Source: Streptomyces sp. MH60
GTDB taxonomy: Bacteria > Actinomycetota > Actinomycetes > Streptomycetales > Streptomycetaceae
Reading direction: 5' to 3'
Length of the DNA stretch: 64,000 nucleotides
Assembly (NCBI RefSeq): GCF_002939385.1
Contig: NZ_MULI01000006.1
Coordinates: 62,001-126,000 of the forward strand
The number at the start of each line of letters is the position of its first letter. Within the stretch, counting starts at the first letter, position 1. A program made the translations under genes and the position numbers. Below are positions 51,491 through 60,830 of the stretch, in pieces. The notes under the pieces were generated by a model. That model was not told the origin of the DNA and did no database searches. It worked only from the letters and a program-made list of their open reading frames with translations.

Positions 51491-52195
51491 ATGACGAACG
51501 ACGCCGACCCGGTACTCGACGACCCGGTGGGTCGGTCGCTCGGCGGTCGGCACGCACATCTCGCACGTCGGCTCGGCCGAGCGGCCACCTACCTCGCAGA
51601 CGTAGCGACCTTCTCCTCCGTGTCCACCGACCCGGACGCGAGGGACTGGGCAGACCTCGCCGAACTGCTCGGTCCCGGCGCCTTCGCCGACATGTTCGAC
51701 TGCCCGGCCCTCCCTCCGTCGGACTGGGAGCCGGTCTTCAGCCTCGAAGGCCGTCAGATGATCTGGCCCGGGGGCGGCCTCCCCGACCGACCGGGATCCC
51801 AGGCCGCCGCCCGCGTGGTCGAACTGGACGCGGACGACGTACCCGAGATGCTCGACCTCGTCGCGCGGACCGAGCCGGGGCCCTTCTGGCCGCGCACCCG
51901 CGAACTCGGCGCCTACCTGGGTGTCCGAGTGGGCGGCACCCTGGTGGCGATGGCCGGGGAACGCCTGCGCCCTCCGGGATGGACCGAGATCAGCGCCGTC
52001 TGCACCGCCCCCGGCGCCCGCGGCCAAGGTCACGCGGCCCGTCTCGTCGGCACCCTCGCCGCCCGCATCCTGGCCCGCGGCGAACGGCCCTTCCTGCACG
52101 TGGCCGAGACGAACACCGGCGCGATCGCGCTGTACGAACGGCTCGGCTTCAAGACCCGCAGGCAGGTGACTTTTCGGGGCTTCCGCACTCCCTGA
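51491..52195 (+). CDS. GNAT N-acetyltransferase
   Basis: This 234-residue protein has a C-terminal GNAT domain of the FR47 type: ARVVELDADDVPEMLDLVAR, GVRVGGTLVAMAGERLRPPG, EISAVCTAPGARGQGHAARL (acetyl-CoA pyrophosphate loop R/Q-G-x-G) and HVAETNTGAIALYERLGFKT. The N-terminal 90 residues carry no recognised domain. The substrate is unknown. It stands alone. Confidence 0.9.
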   Translation: MTNDADPVLDDPVGRSLGGRHAHLARRLGRAATYLADVATFSSVSTDPDARDWADLAELLGPGAFADMFDCPALPPSDWEPVFSLEGRQMIWPGGGLPDRPGSQAAARVVELDADDVPEMLDLVARTEPGPFWPRTRELGAYLGVRVGGTLVAMAGERLRPPGWTEISAVCTAPGARGQGHAARLVGTLAARILARGERPFLHVAETNTGAIALYERLGFKTRRQVTFRGFRTP

Positions 52196-52252
52196 CGTCT
52201 GACGATTTCGGCGGTGGCGTTACGGCCGCCCGGCACAGGGGACCCGCCGCCC

Positions 52253-53041
52253 ATGACACTCGTACAGGGCACGCACCGCGCACGCGGCTCCCGCCGGGGA
52301 CCGGCCGCGAGTATCGGCATCGGTGTCGCGGCGGGCCTGACGGCCGCGGCCGGACTCCTGTTCGGCCGCAAGGTGGCCACGATCAGCAAGGTCGGCAAGG
52401 GGCACCCGTTCAAGCACCGCGCACTCGACCTGGCGGCCGGCGCCATGCAGCCGAAGTATCCGCTCGACGCGATGAGCACCTACCTCAACGGCTTCCACAT
52501 GTACGCCGACGACATGGGACGGCAGGTGGAGGCCACGCACTTCTGCATTCACCTCCAGCACGACCTGCACCAGTGCGTGATCTTCGACCGCAACGCGCCC
52601 GACGCCCGTCTGATCGGCATCGAGTACATCATCAGCGAGGAACGATTCCGCGGCCTGCCCGAGGACGAGAAGCGGCTGTGGCACAGCCACCATTACGAGG
52701 TCAAGTCCGGCAGCCTCACCGCTCCCGGCATCCCCGACCTGGCCGAGCACGCCTACTTCGAGGACCTCGTGACCACATACGGGAAGACCTTCCACACGTG
52801 GCAGTACGACCGCGACGACTTCCCGTACGGCATCCCTCAGCTGATGATGGGCTTCACCGGGGACGGACAGGCGTCGGACGAGATGATCCAGGCCCGCGAC
52901 GACAGGCTCGGCCTCTCGACCGCCCGCAAACGGGAGAACCGGTCGGACATCCCCATGCCGGAAGTGGCACCCGGCGCCAACGTCTGGGAAAGCGGCCGGA
53001 CGGTGCAGACCCGCATCGAGGAGAGGGACTTCAAGCGCTGA
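52253..53041 (+). CDS. DUF1264 (oil-body-associated-like) protein
   Basis: This 262-residue protein has YPLDAMSTYLNGFHMYADDM, HFCIHLQHDLHQCVIFDRNA, RLIGIEYIISEERFRGLPED and LWHSHHYEVKSG, the His-rich core of the DUF1264 family. An N-terminal stretch (ASIGIGVAAGLTAAAGLLFG) may be a weak signal or membrane segment. The biochemical role is unknown. ATG 52253 is chosen. Confidence 0.88.
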   Translation: MTLVQGTHRARGSRRGPAASIGIGVAAGLTAAAGLLFGRKVATISKVGKGHPFKHRALDLAAGAMQPKYPLDAMSTYLNGFHMYADDMGRQVEATHFCIHLQHDLHQCVIFDRNAPDARLIGIEYIISEERFRGLPEDEKRLWHSHHYEVKSGSLTAPGIPDLAEHAYFEDLVTTYGKTFHTWQYDRDDFPYGIPQLMMGFTGDGQASDEMIQARDDRLGLSTARKRENRSDIPMPEVAPGANVWESGRTVQTRIEERDFKR

Positions 53042-53271
53042 CCCCCGCGTGGAGGAGGGTGGAGGCGATCCCGGGGCCCCGGCGCGGAGACGCTGGAAGG
53101 TCACCCGGACGCGCCGCCGAGCGTCGCCTTTCGCCCGTTCGCGCGACGTTCCGGCGCTTTTCATACCGGGCCACGACCGGACCGGTGTGAATTCTTGATT
53201 GGGTAAGGATCGCAGGAATCGTTCACTCGACTGCCGCGCATCCGACGGAGTAGGCAGACGTTACTTCGGAT

Positions 53272-53508
53272 ATGACCGAGGAAAACGGGGAATTGACGTC
53301 GCTTGGCCCATACACCTTCCAGCCCGGCAGACATCACTGTCCGTCACCGAGTGACGGGACTCTGACCAGAGGCGGGCTCCCCGTCCCCCTCCGGGTGACC
53401 GAGCCCGTCCTGCAGCGCTTCCTGGACGTCATGACCGAGTTGGAGACCGGCCTCGCCGAGCGGTGGGGCCGTACGCAGGGCTCCTTGACGTACACCCGGG
53501 CGGAGTGA
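53272..53508 (+). CDS. Small hypothetical protein
   Basis: This 78-residue protein contains TSLGPYTFQPGRHHCPSPSD and EPVLQRFLDVMTELETGLAE. It is acidic overall, with no membrane segment. It lies 10 nt before the next gene on the same strand and may be co-transcribed. The family is unknown. Confidence 0.5.
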   Translation: MTEENGELTSLGPYTFQPGRHHCPSPSDGTLTRGGLPVPLRVTEPVLQRFLDVMTELETGLAERWGRTQGSLTYTRAE

Positions 53509-53518
53509 CCGGCACCTC

Positions 53519-54391
53519 GTGTACGAAGAACACGCTCACCCCGACATGCCGTACGGCGAAGGTCCGTTCCGCACCACGGGCACCGGGCGGCACCGCGCGT
53601 CAGAAGCGGCCTTCCAGGAGACCCTGGTCCCGCCCGAACCCGGTTGGGACCCGGCCGAGGAACTCGCGTTCCTGCTCCAGGACGCGATGGAGCCCCGGGT
53701 CGGTGTTCCCCCCGCGACGGACACCTCGGCGCTCGCACCCGTCCCGGGCACACCGCTGAGCAATCTGCAGGAGATCACGGCGGAGCTGCCCCCGTTGAGG
53801 GAGTCCCCGACGAGTCACCGCAGGGTCCGCAGAGGGAGAAAGGTGAGCCGGCTGCGCGCCGCGAGCCTGTTCGTCGCCGCGCTCGCCGCGGTCATCGCGG
53901 CCTCCGTGTCCCTGTTCGGCGGCATGGTGGCCTATGAACCGTTGCGCCTGGCCGCCGTGACCCGCACCCGCGGCAGCGTCGTGTCCTGGTGGCCGCTGCT
54001 GGTCTACGGGCCCTGGCTGGTGGCCTCGCTGGCGGTGCTGCGGTCGGCGCTGCACCAGCGCCGCGCGGTGCACTCCTGGGCCGTCGTCCTGCTGTTCTCG
54101 GCCATCGCGATGCTGCTGTGCGTCGCGGAGGCGCCCAGAACCGTCAGCGACGCCGCGGCGGCCGCCCTGCCCGGCCTGGCCTCGCTGGTCTGCTTCCAGC
54201 AGGTCGTCCGGCAGATCACGCTCACTCGTCCGCCCCGGCGTGCGGTGCCGCGCCACCGGCAAGGCGCCGTGGTCACTCCGGGTGACGACCCGTCGGGCGA
54301 GACGGCCGTCGATCCGGTGTCGCTTCCGCAGCAGCGGCGAAATGTCGTCCGTTCGCCAAGACCCGGCACGGGCCCTGGGAAACGAACCTGA
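53519..54391 (+). CDS. DUF2637-like membrane protein
   Basis: This 290-residue protein has about 115 acidic N-terminal residues (GWDPAEELAFLLQDAMEPRV) and then four hydrophobic segments: LFVAALAAVIAASVSLFGGM, PLLVYGPWLVASLAVLRSAL, WAVVLLFSAIAMLLCVAEA and AALPGLASLVCFQQVV. This matches the DUF2637 family of streptomycete membrane proteins (Spd-like). The tail is basic. Roles in mobile elements and development have been suggested for relatives; none is shown here. Confidence 0.7.
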   Translation: MYEEHAHPDMPYGEGPFRTTGTGRHRASEAAFQETLVPPEPGWDPAEELAFLLQDAMEPRVGVPPATDTSALAPVPGTPLSNLQEITAELPPLRESPTSHRRVRRGRKVSRLRAASLFVAALAAVIAASVSLFGGMVAYEPLRLAAVTRTRGSVVSWWPLLVYGPWLVASLAVLRSALHQRRAVHSWAVVLLFSAIAMLLCVAEAPRTVSDAAAAALPGLASLVCFQQVVRQITLTRPPRRAVPRHRQGAVVTPGDDPSGETAVDPVSLPQQRRNVVRSPRPGTGPGKRT

Positions 54392-54533
54392 CCCGGAGCG
54401 GAAAAAAGGTGACCGAAACGGGCTTCCATTCCCTCCGGAGGATGTGCGGAAAAGGGAATGCGGAATTCGTCGGGGATCGCGCCGGGACGGGTTCGGACAG
54501 CTCCGGACAGATACGGAAGGCCCGCCGCGGGGG

Positions 54534-55112
<579 letters not shown>

Positions 55113-55216
55113 TCACGCTTGCCGCCCGGGTCTTGGCGATGACTTCCCGGCGGGCGCACCGTCTGTACATGCGACGGTCCCGACGACGGGACGGTCTCCC
55201 GACGTGGAGGTGCGCC

Positions 55217-55426
55217 ATGTGTACCCACCGGCCTTCCTGCCCCGCAGCCGACTCCCTGGAGGCGCGCGTCGTCACCGCGCACACCGTCGCCGCCCATCCG
55301 GAGCAGGGGTGGAACCTGCTGTGCGACGGCACGATCGTCTTCGACGACACCGGCGAGCTGCGGCCCGGCGGCCTGGTCGTCGCCCCGCACCGGGTGCCGG
55401 GCGCACACCTGGCGATGGCGGCCTGA
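55217..55426 (+). CDS. DUF5999-like small protein
   Basis: This 69-residue protein begins MCTHRPSCPAADS and contains HPEQGWNLLCDGTIVFDDTG and ELRPGGLVVAPHRVPG, the DUF5999 pattern found in most streptomycetes. Cys residues in CTHRPSC may bind metal. The ATG at 55217 is chosen since upstream in-frame sequence is unlike the family. The function is unknown. Confidence 0.85.
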   Translation: MCTHRPSCPAADSLEARVVTAHTVAAHPEQGWNLLCDGTIVFDDTGELRPGGLVVAPHRVPGAHLAMAA

Positions 55427-55491
55427 CCGCTTCCGCGCCGCCGGGCGCGGCCGCGTACGGCGGGTCGGCGGAGTCGGCGGCGTCGGCGGGG

Positions 55492-56319
55492 TCAGTGCTT
55501 CTCGGCGACGAACTCGCGCAGCAGGGAGGCGAGCAGCTCGGGCTGGTCCTCGGGGATCAGCGTCCGGGTGTCCTCGACCTCCACCAGCCGCCCCTGCGGG
55601 AGGAGTTCGGCCAGGCGCCGACCGTGGGCGCGCGGCATCATCAGGTCCTCGGTCGCCCAGACGACGAGCGCGGGCCGGTCGAACCTCCGCAGTCCCTGGG
55701 CGGCTTCGAGCAGTTCGTCGCGGCGGACGTGGGTGCCGTAGTGGCGGAAGTCGCGCCGGATCGCCGGGTCGGTGCGCAGCGGGCGCAGCCAGCCGTCGAC
55801 GACCGCGTCCGGCACGGGCCGCTTGGTGAGGGCGCCGATGCCGACCGGGAGACGGCGCAGCGGCTTGAGGCCGAGGGTGCGCACCAGCAGGGACACGCCG
55901 CCGGGGGCCCGGCAGGCGATGCCGATCAGCTTCCCGGGCAGACCCGGCGGGTAGTTGTCGAACGCCTCGCACGCGACGAGCGCCAGCCGCGCGAGCCGCT
56001 CCGGGTGCCGCGCGGCCACCGTCTGGGCCCGTCCGCAGTCGTTCTCGACGAGGGTGACGTCGGTCAGGTCGAGGCGGTCGAGGAACTCGGCGATCAGCTC
56101 GATGACCAGGTCGGGGGTGGGTGGCCGGCGCATCGGGCGCCGGTGGGCGCCGTAGGGCAGGGTCGGCGCGAGCACCCGGTGGTCGGTGCGCAGGTCGGCG
56201 AGGACCTTGCGCCACACGGTGGAGTCGTGGACGAGACCGTGGAGGAGGACGACGACCGGGCCGTCGCCGCCGGTGTCCTCGTACTCGATGGTTCCCGCGC
56301 TCAGTTCGATGTCCGGCAT
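55492..56319 (-). CDS. Alpha/beta hydrolase
   Basis: This 275-residue hydrolase shows oxyanion region VVLLHGLVHDSTVWRKVLAD, the acid-loop region VTLVENDCGRAQTVAARHPE (a nucleophile elbow with the sequence ENDCG instead of GxSxG), PALVVWATEDLMMPRAHGRR and a C-terminal LIPEDQPELLASLLREF. The nucleophile position holds Asp rather than Ser, as in haloalkane-dehalogenase-like and some degraded members. It probably acts on an ester or thioester; it lies beside the aminobenzoate cluster, but a role in it is only inferred. Confidence 0.85.
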   Translation of the reverse strand: MPDIELSAGTIEYEDTGGDGPVVVLLHGLVHDSTVWRKVLADLRTDHRVLAPTLPYGAHRRPMRRPPTPDLVIELIAEFLDRLDLTDVTLVENDCGRAQTVAARHPERLARLALVACEAFDNYPPGLPGKLIGIACRAPGGVSLLVRTLGLKPLRRLPVGIGALTKRPVPDAVVDGWLRPLRTDPAIRRDFRHYGTHVRRDELLEAAQGLRRFDRPALVVWATEDLMMPRAHGRRLAELLPQGRLVEVEDTRTLIPEDQPELLASLLREFVAEKH

Positions 56320-56346
56320 GCCGGAATGGTAGGGGCCGCGGGCGGG

Positions 56347-56745
56347 TTACGGCAGTACGGCGAACCCGTCCAGTTCCACCAGGGCCCGTTCGTCCCAGAG
56401 CCGTACGACCTCCACGACCGCCATCGCCGGGTAGTCGCGGCCGGCCAGCTCGCGCCAGGTGCGGCCCAGTTCGGCGGCGTGGGTGCGGTAGGCGGCGACG
56501 TCGGTGGCGTAGACGGTGACGCGGGCAAGGTCGGCGGGGGTGCCGCCGGCGGCGCCCAGGGCGGTGAGGAGGTTGGTGAGGGCCCGCTCGAACTGGGCGG
56601 GGAGGGTGTCGCCGGTGACCTTGCCGTCGGGGTCGAGGGCGGTCTGCCCGGCGAGGAACACGACGCGGGTGCCGGTGGCGACGACGGCGTGGGAGAAGCC
56701 GGTGGGCGGGGACAGTTCGGGTGGGTTGACCCGTTCGGCGGTCAT
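56347..56745 (-). CDS. RidA-family enamine/imine deaminase
   Basis: This 132-residue RidA-like protein has GFSHAVVATGTRVVFLAGQT, GDTLPAQFERALTNLLTALG, ADLARVTVYATDVAAYRTHA and DYPAMAVVEVVRLWDERALV. RidA proteins hydrolyse reactive enamines and imines. In the 2-aminobenzoyl-CoA pathway a related protein helps to release ammonia from the dearomatised ring. Its ATG overlaps the stop of the acyl-CoA dehydrogenase gene (ATGA), so the two are coupled. Confidence 0.9.
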   Translation of the reverse strand: MTAERVNPPELSPPTGFSHAVVATGTRVVFLAGQTALDPDGKVTGDTLPAQFERALTNLLTALGAAGGTPADLARVTVYATDVAAYRTHAAELGRTWRELAGRDYPAMAVVEVVRLWDERALVELDGFAVLP

Positions 56746-58040
56746 GCTCCGGCCTCCTCGGTCCTGTCGTCCTGCGGACGGTGCGTCGGGTGGGTCCGGT
56801 GCGTCCGGTACAGCTCCTTGGCGACGATGCCGCGCTGCACCTCGCTCGCGCCCTCGTAGATGCGGGGGGCGCGCACCTCGCGGTAGAGGTGTTCGAGGAG
56901 GTGTCCGCGGCGCAGGGCGCGGGCGCCGTGCAACTGGACGGCCTTGTCGACGACGTACTGGGCGGTCTCGGTGGCGAGGAGTTTCGCCATCGCGGCGCGC
57001 TGCGGGACGTCCGGCGCGCCCGCGTCGTACGCCGTCGCCGCCGCGTACACCATCAGCCGGGCCGCCTCGGTGCGCAGGGCCATCTCGGCGACCTGGTGGG
57101 AGACGGCCTGGAGGTCGCGCAGCTTGCCGCCGAAGGCGTCGCGGGCGGCGGTGTGCGCGAGGGTGGCGTCCAGGGCGGCCTGTGCCATGCCGACGGCGAA
57201 GGCGCCGACGCTGGGGCGGAACAGGTTGAGGGTGTCCATGGCCACCCGGAAGCCGCGGTCCGGTGCGCCGAGCACGTCGTCCGCGGTGACGGGCACGGCG
57301 TCGAAGGCGAGGGCGCCGATGGGGTGCGGCGAGAGCATGTCGAGCGGGGTGCCGCTGAGTCCTGGGCGGTCGGCGGGCACGAGGAAGGCGGTGACGCCGC
57401 GGGCTCCGGCGCCGGGGGTGGTGCGGGCGAACACGGTGTAGAAGTCGGCCTCGGGGGCGTTGGAGATCCAGCACTTCTCGCCGGTGAGCCGCCAGGCGGA
57501 GGGTCCGTCGGCATCGGCGGCCAGGGGGGCGGGGGCCGCCCCGGCGCGCGGTACCGCGTCATCGGAGTCCTCGGCCTGCTCGGCGGCGGGCCGCCCGGCC
57601 TCCGGTTCGCCGCCCGCCTCCGGTTCCGCGTGCTCCGGTTCCGCCCGGAGGGAGAGCGCCGCCGCGTCGGAGCCCGCGTCGGGCTCGCTGAGGGCGAAGG
57701 CGGCCACCGCGGTGCCGTCGCTCACCCGGGGGAGCCAGCGGGCGCGCTGGGCCTCAGTGCCGTGGGCGTGCACGGGGTGGGCGCCCAGGCCCTGGAGGGC
57801 GAGGGCGGTCTCGGCCTCCGTGCAGGCGTGGGCGAGGGACTCGCGCATCAGGCACAGGTCGAGCGCGCCCGAGGTGAACAGGCGGGGCAGCAGGCCGAGG
57901 GCGCCCAGTTCGGCGACCAGGGCGCGGTTGACGCGTCCCGGCTCGCCCTTCTCCGCGAGCGGGCGCAGCCGCTCGGCGGCCAGCGAGCGCAGCTCGTCGC
58001 ACCAGGTGAGTTGTGCCGGTTCGAGCGAGAATGCGGTCAT
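56742..58040 (-). CDS. Acyl-CoA dehydrogenase
   Basis: This 432-residue flavoprotein shows LFTSGALDLCLMRESLAHAC, AFALSEPDAGSDAAALSLRA (FAD loop), EKCWISNAPEADFYTVFART, RGFRVAMDTLNLFRPSVGAF and YREVRAPRIYEGASEVQRGI, the usual C-terminal motif. Residues 130-175 contain an unusual acidic, Ala/Glu/Pro-rich insertion (AEPEHAEPEAGGEPEAG) between FAD-loop strands. It begins at ATG 58040. It works presumably on CoA-thioesters of the aminobenzoate/salicylate route, coupled with RidA. Confidence 0.92.
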   Translation of the reverse strand: MTAFSLEPAQLTWCDELRSLAAERLRPLAEKGEPGRVNRALVAELGALGLLPRLFTSGALDLCLMRESLAHACTEAETALALQGLGAHPVHAHGTEAQRARWLPRVSDGTAVAAFALSEPDAGSDAAALSLRAEPEHAEPEAGGEPEAGRPAAEQAEDSDDAVPRAGAAPAPLAADADGPSAWRLTGEKCWISNAPEADFYTVFARTTPGAGARGVTAFLVPADRPGLSGTPLDMLSPHPIGALAFDAVPVTADDVLGAPDRGFRVAMDTLNLFRPSVGAFAVGMAQAALDATLAHTAARDAFGGKLRDLQAVSHQVAEMALRTEAARLMVYAAATAYDAGAPDVPQRAAMAKLLATETAQYVVDKAVQLHGARALRRGHLLEHLYREVRAPRIYEGASEVQRGIVAKELYRTHRTHPTHRPQDDRTEEAGA

Positions 58041-58068
58041 CGCCGGTTCCTTCCCCTGCCGCCCTGCC

Positions 58069-58104
58069 CACCTGACGGGCCACCTGACGGGCCACCTGAC
58101 GGGC
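58069..58104. repeat. Three tandem 12-bp repeats in the divergent promoter region
   Basis: CACCTGACGGGC is repeated three times without change, immediately upstream of the acyl-CoA dehydrogenase start and 100 nt before the ligase start. It may be a regulator site (iterated operator) or a slippage-prone relic. Confidence 0.8.
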
Positions 58105-58136
58105 CGCCGGGCCACGACCGAGGTTATCGCGCCCCG

Positions 58137-58164
58137 TTGACTGCCGTCACCAACACGATACGCT
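58137..58164 (+). promoter_or_regulatory. Candidate promoter of the CoA ligase gene
   Basis: TTGACT (58137-58142), a 16-nt spacer and TACGCT (58159-58164) are a fair housekeeping promoter 40 nt before the ATG of the ligase gene. It lies next to the tandem 12-bp repeats and is a natural target of the PaaX-type regulator. Confidence 0.45.
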
Positions 58165-58203
58165 CGTTGCGCGAGCCCACCACGACAAAGGGGGCGAACC
58201 GCC

Positions 58204-59886
58204 ATGGCCGATCCGCGCCACGCGGACCCGCACCGCTCCGCCCACGTCGACACCTTCGCGCGCGACCACCTGCCGCCCCCCGAGCAGTGGCCGGAGCTCC
58301 TCTTCGAGCTGCCCGAGCTGCGCTACCCGGCGCGGCTGAACTGCGCGGCCGAGCTGCTCACCGGCCCGCCCGACGACCGCCCGGTCTTCCGCACCGCGTC
58401 CGGGGACACCTGGACGTACGGCGGGCTGCGGGACCGCGTCGACCGGATCGCCCACGTGCTCACCGGGGACCTCGGTGTCGTCCCGGGCAACCGGGTGCTG
58501 CTGCGCGGCCCCACCACCCCGTGGCTGGCCGCGTGCTGGCTGGCGGTGCTGAAGGCGGGCGCGGTGGCGGTCACGGTGCTGGCCCAACAGCGTCCGCACG
58601 AACTGCGGGCGATCTGCGAGATCGCGCGGGTGCGGCACGCGCTGTGCGACGTCCGGGCCGTCGACGACCTCGCCAAGGCGGAGATCGCCGGTCTGGCCAT
58701 CACCACGTACGGCGGGGACGCGCCGGACGACCTGCGACGCCGTACGTCGTCCGGTGGGGTGCCCGGGACGCCGTACCGGGCCGTCGACACCGCCGCGGAC
58801 GACGTGGCGCTGATCGCGTTCACCTCCGGCACCACCGGGCGGCCCAAGGGCTGCATGCACTTCCACCGCGATGTGCTGGCGATCGCCGACACCTTCTCCG
58901 CGCACGTGCTGGCGCCACGCCCGGACGACGTCTTCGCGGGCAGCCCGCCGCTCGGCTTCACCTTCGGGCTCGGCGGTCTCGTGGTCTTCCCGATGCGGGC
59001 CGGGGCGAGCACGCTGCTGCTGGAACAGGCGGGTCCCAGGCAGCTGTTGCCGGCCGTCGCCGAGCACCGGGTGTCGGTGCTGTTCACCGCGCCGACGGCG
59101 TACCGCGCGATGCTCGACGAGCTGGACGGGTACGACGTGAGCAGCCTCAGGCGCTGCGTCTCGGCGGGCGAGAACCTGCCCGCGGCCACCTGGCGGGCCT
59201 GGCACGAGCGCACCGGACTGCGGATCATCAACGGCATCGGCGCCACCGAGTTGCTGCACATCTTCGTCTCCGCGGCGGACGACGCCATCAGGCCCGGCAC
59301 GACGGGCGTTCCGGTGCCGGGGTGGCACGCGCGCGTGCAGGACGAGAACGGCACACCCGTCCCCGACGGGGAGCCCGGACTGCTGGCGGTGCGCGGGCCG
59401 GTGGGCTGCCGGTACCTGGCCGATCCGCGCCAGCGGGAGTACGTGCGCGACGGCTGGAACGTCACCGGGGACACCTACGTCCGCGAGCCCGACGGGTACT
59501 TCCGGTACGTGGCACGCGCCGACGACATGATCATCTCCGCCGGGTACAACATCGCCGGGCCCGAGGTGGAGGACGCGCTGCTGCGGCACCCCGACGTGGT
59601 GGAGGCGGCGGTGGTGGGCCGTCCCGACCAGCGCCGGGGGCAGGTCGTGGTGGCGCACGCGGTGCTGCGGGCGGGGGCCGCGCGGGACGCGGACGCGCTG
59701 CGCGAGTTCCTGCGGGCGGAGCTGGCGCCGTACAAGTGCCCGCGGGAGATCGTCTTCCTGGAGGCGCTGCCGCGCACGGCGACCGGCAAGCTCCAGCGCT
59801 ACCGCCTCCTCGACCCGCCCGGTCCGGACCCCGCCCCCGCCACCGGTCCCGGTGCTCGTCCGGATCCCCTGGGCGGCCGGGCGTGA
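58204..59886 (+). CDS. 2-Aminobenzoate/benzoate-CoA ligase
   Basis: This 560-residue AMP-forming ligase has the AMP-binding P-loop AFTSGTTGRPKGCMHFHRD (about residues 204-222), FTAPTAYRAMLDELDGYDVS, INGIGATELLHIFVSAADDA (motif with E), YVARADDMIISAGYNIAGPE (hinge) and the catalytic lysine in RTATGKLQRYRLL. The motif FTAPTAYRAM and INGIGATELLHIF agree with benzoate/2-aminobenzoate-CoA ligases. It activates the aromatic acid as its CoA thioester, the first step for the hydroxylase at the window end. A divergent acyl-CoA dehydrogenase and the following PaaX-like gene complete the unit. Confidence 0.93.
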   Translation: MADPRHADPHRSAHVDTFARDHLPPPEQWPELLFELPELRYPARLNCAAELLTGPPDDRPVFRTASGDTWTYGGLRDRVDRIAHVLTGDLGVVPGNRVLLRGPTTPWLAACWLAVLKAGAVAVTVLAQQRPHELRAICEIARVRHALCDVRAVDDLAKAEIAGLAITTYGGDAPDDLRRRTSSGGVPGTPYRAVDTAADDVALIAFTSGTTGRPKGCMHFHRDVLAIADTFSAHVLAPRPDDVFAGSPPLGFTFGLGGLVVFPMRAGASTLLLEQAGPRQLLPAVAEHRVSVLFTAPTAYRAMLDELDGYDVSSLRRCVSAGENLPAATWRAWHERTGLRIINGIGATELLHIFVSAADDAIRPGTTGVPVPGWHARVQDENGTPVPDGEPGLLAVRGPVGCRYLADPRQREYVRDGWNVTGDTYVREPDGYFRYVARADDMIISAGYNIAGPEVEDALLRHPDVVEAAVVGRPDQRRGQVVVAHAVLRAGAARDADALREFLRAELAPYKCPREIVFLEALPRTATGKLQRYRLLDPPGPDPAPATGPGARPDPLGGRA

Positions 59887-59901
59887 CGCCGACGACATAA
59901 G

Positions 59902-60747
59902 ATGATCAACGTGTCCGACCAGCACGTACAGCACGCTCCGAGGTCCCTCATCGTCACGCTCTACGGCGCGTACGGCCGTTTCGCGCCGGGCCCGGTGCCC
60001 GTCGCCGAGCTGATCCGGCTGCTGTCGGCCGTGGGGGTGGACGCGCCCTCCGTGCGCTCGTCGGTGTCCCGGCTGAAGCGGCGCGGACTGCTGCTGCCGG
60101 CCCGTACGACTGAGGGCGCGGCCGGTTACGAACTCTCCGCCGAGGCCCGTCAGTTGCTGGACGACGGGGACCGGCGCGTCTACGCCACCGCACCCCACGG
60201 GGACGAGGGCTGGGTGCTCGCGGTGTTCTCCGTGCCCGAGTCGGAGCGCCAGAAGCGGCACGTTCTGCGCTCGCGCCTGGCCGGTCTCGGCTTCGGCACC
60301 GCGGCCCCCGGGGTGTGGATCGCCCCGGCCCGCCTGTACGCGGAGACCCGGCACATCCTGGGCCGCCTCGGCCTGGACGGCTACGTGGACTTCTTCCGCG
60401 GCGAGCACCTGGGCTTCACGCCGACCGCCGAGGCGGTGGCCCGCTGGTGGGACCTGGCCGCGATCGCCAAGGAGCACGAGGCGTTCCTCGACCGCCACGC
60501 GCGCGTGCTGCACGCCTGGGAGCGCCGGTCGGACACGCCTCCCGAGGAGGCCTACCGCGACTACCTCCTCGCCCTGGACTCCTGGCGCCATCTGCCCTAC
60601 ACGGACCCCGGACTGCCCGCCCGGCTGCTGCCCGAGAACTGGCCCGGCACGCGCTCGGCGACCGTCTTCCGGGCGCTGCACGAACGGCTGCGGGACGCGG
60701 GAGCACGCTACGCGGCGATGGGACCGGCCACATCCGCCGAGAAGTGA
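59902..60747 (+). CDS. PaaX-family transcriptional regulator
   Basis: This 281-residue protein has an N-terminal winged helix of the PaaX type (SLIVTLYGAYGRFAPGPVPV, SVRSSVSRLKRRGLLLPART) and the PaaX C-terminal part (SRLAGLGFGTAAPGVWIAPA, GRLGLDGYVDFFRGEHLGF). PaaX proteins are repressors released by aryl-CoA. Here it lies 15 nt after the CoA ligase gene and so would sense its product. Targets are probably the divergent ligase/dehydrogenase promoters. Confidence 0.9.
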   Translation: MINVSDQHVQHAPRSLIVTLYGAYGRFAPGPVPVAELIRLLSAVGVDAPSVRSSVSRLKRRGLLLPARTTEGAAGYELSAEARQLLDDGDRRVYATAPHGDEGWVLAVFSVPESERQKRHVLRSRLAGLGFGTAAPGVWIAPARLYAETRHILGRLGLDGYVDFFRGEHLGFTPTAEAVARWWDLAAIAKEHEAFLDRHARVLHAWERRSDTPPEEAYRDYLLALDSWRHLPYTDPGLPARLLPENWPGTRSATVFRALHERLRDAGARYAAMGPATSAEK

Positions 60748-60830
60748 ACCACGTCACCTTCTCCCGGGATCAGTGAACCCTCAGCCTCCTCAGACCCTCT
60801 TCTCAGGTTTCGCCCCTACCGTGCGGACGC

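Noticed and set aside
56781..59900. 1,039-codon plus-strand open frame
   Set aside because: It is a shadow of the acyl-CoA dehydrogenase and CoA ligase genes, whose motifs are clear in other frames.
58147..60681. 844-codon minus-strand open frame
   Set aside because: Antisense to the ligase and PaaX-like genes; low-complexity, Arg/Gly-rich, no motifs.
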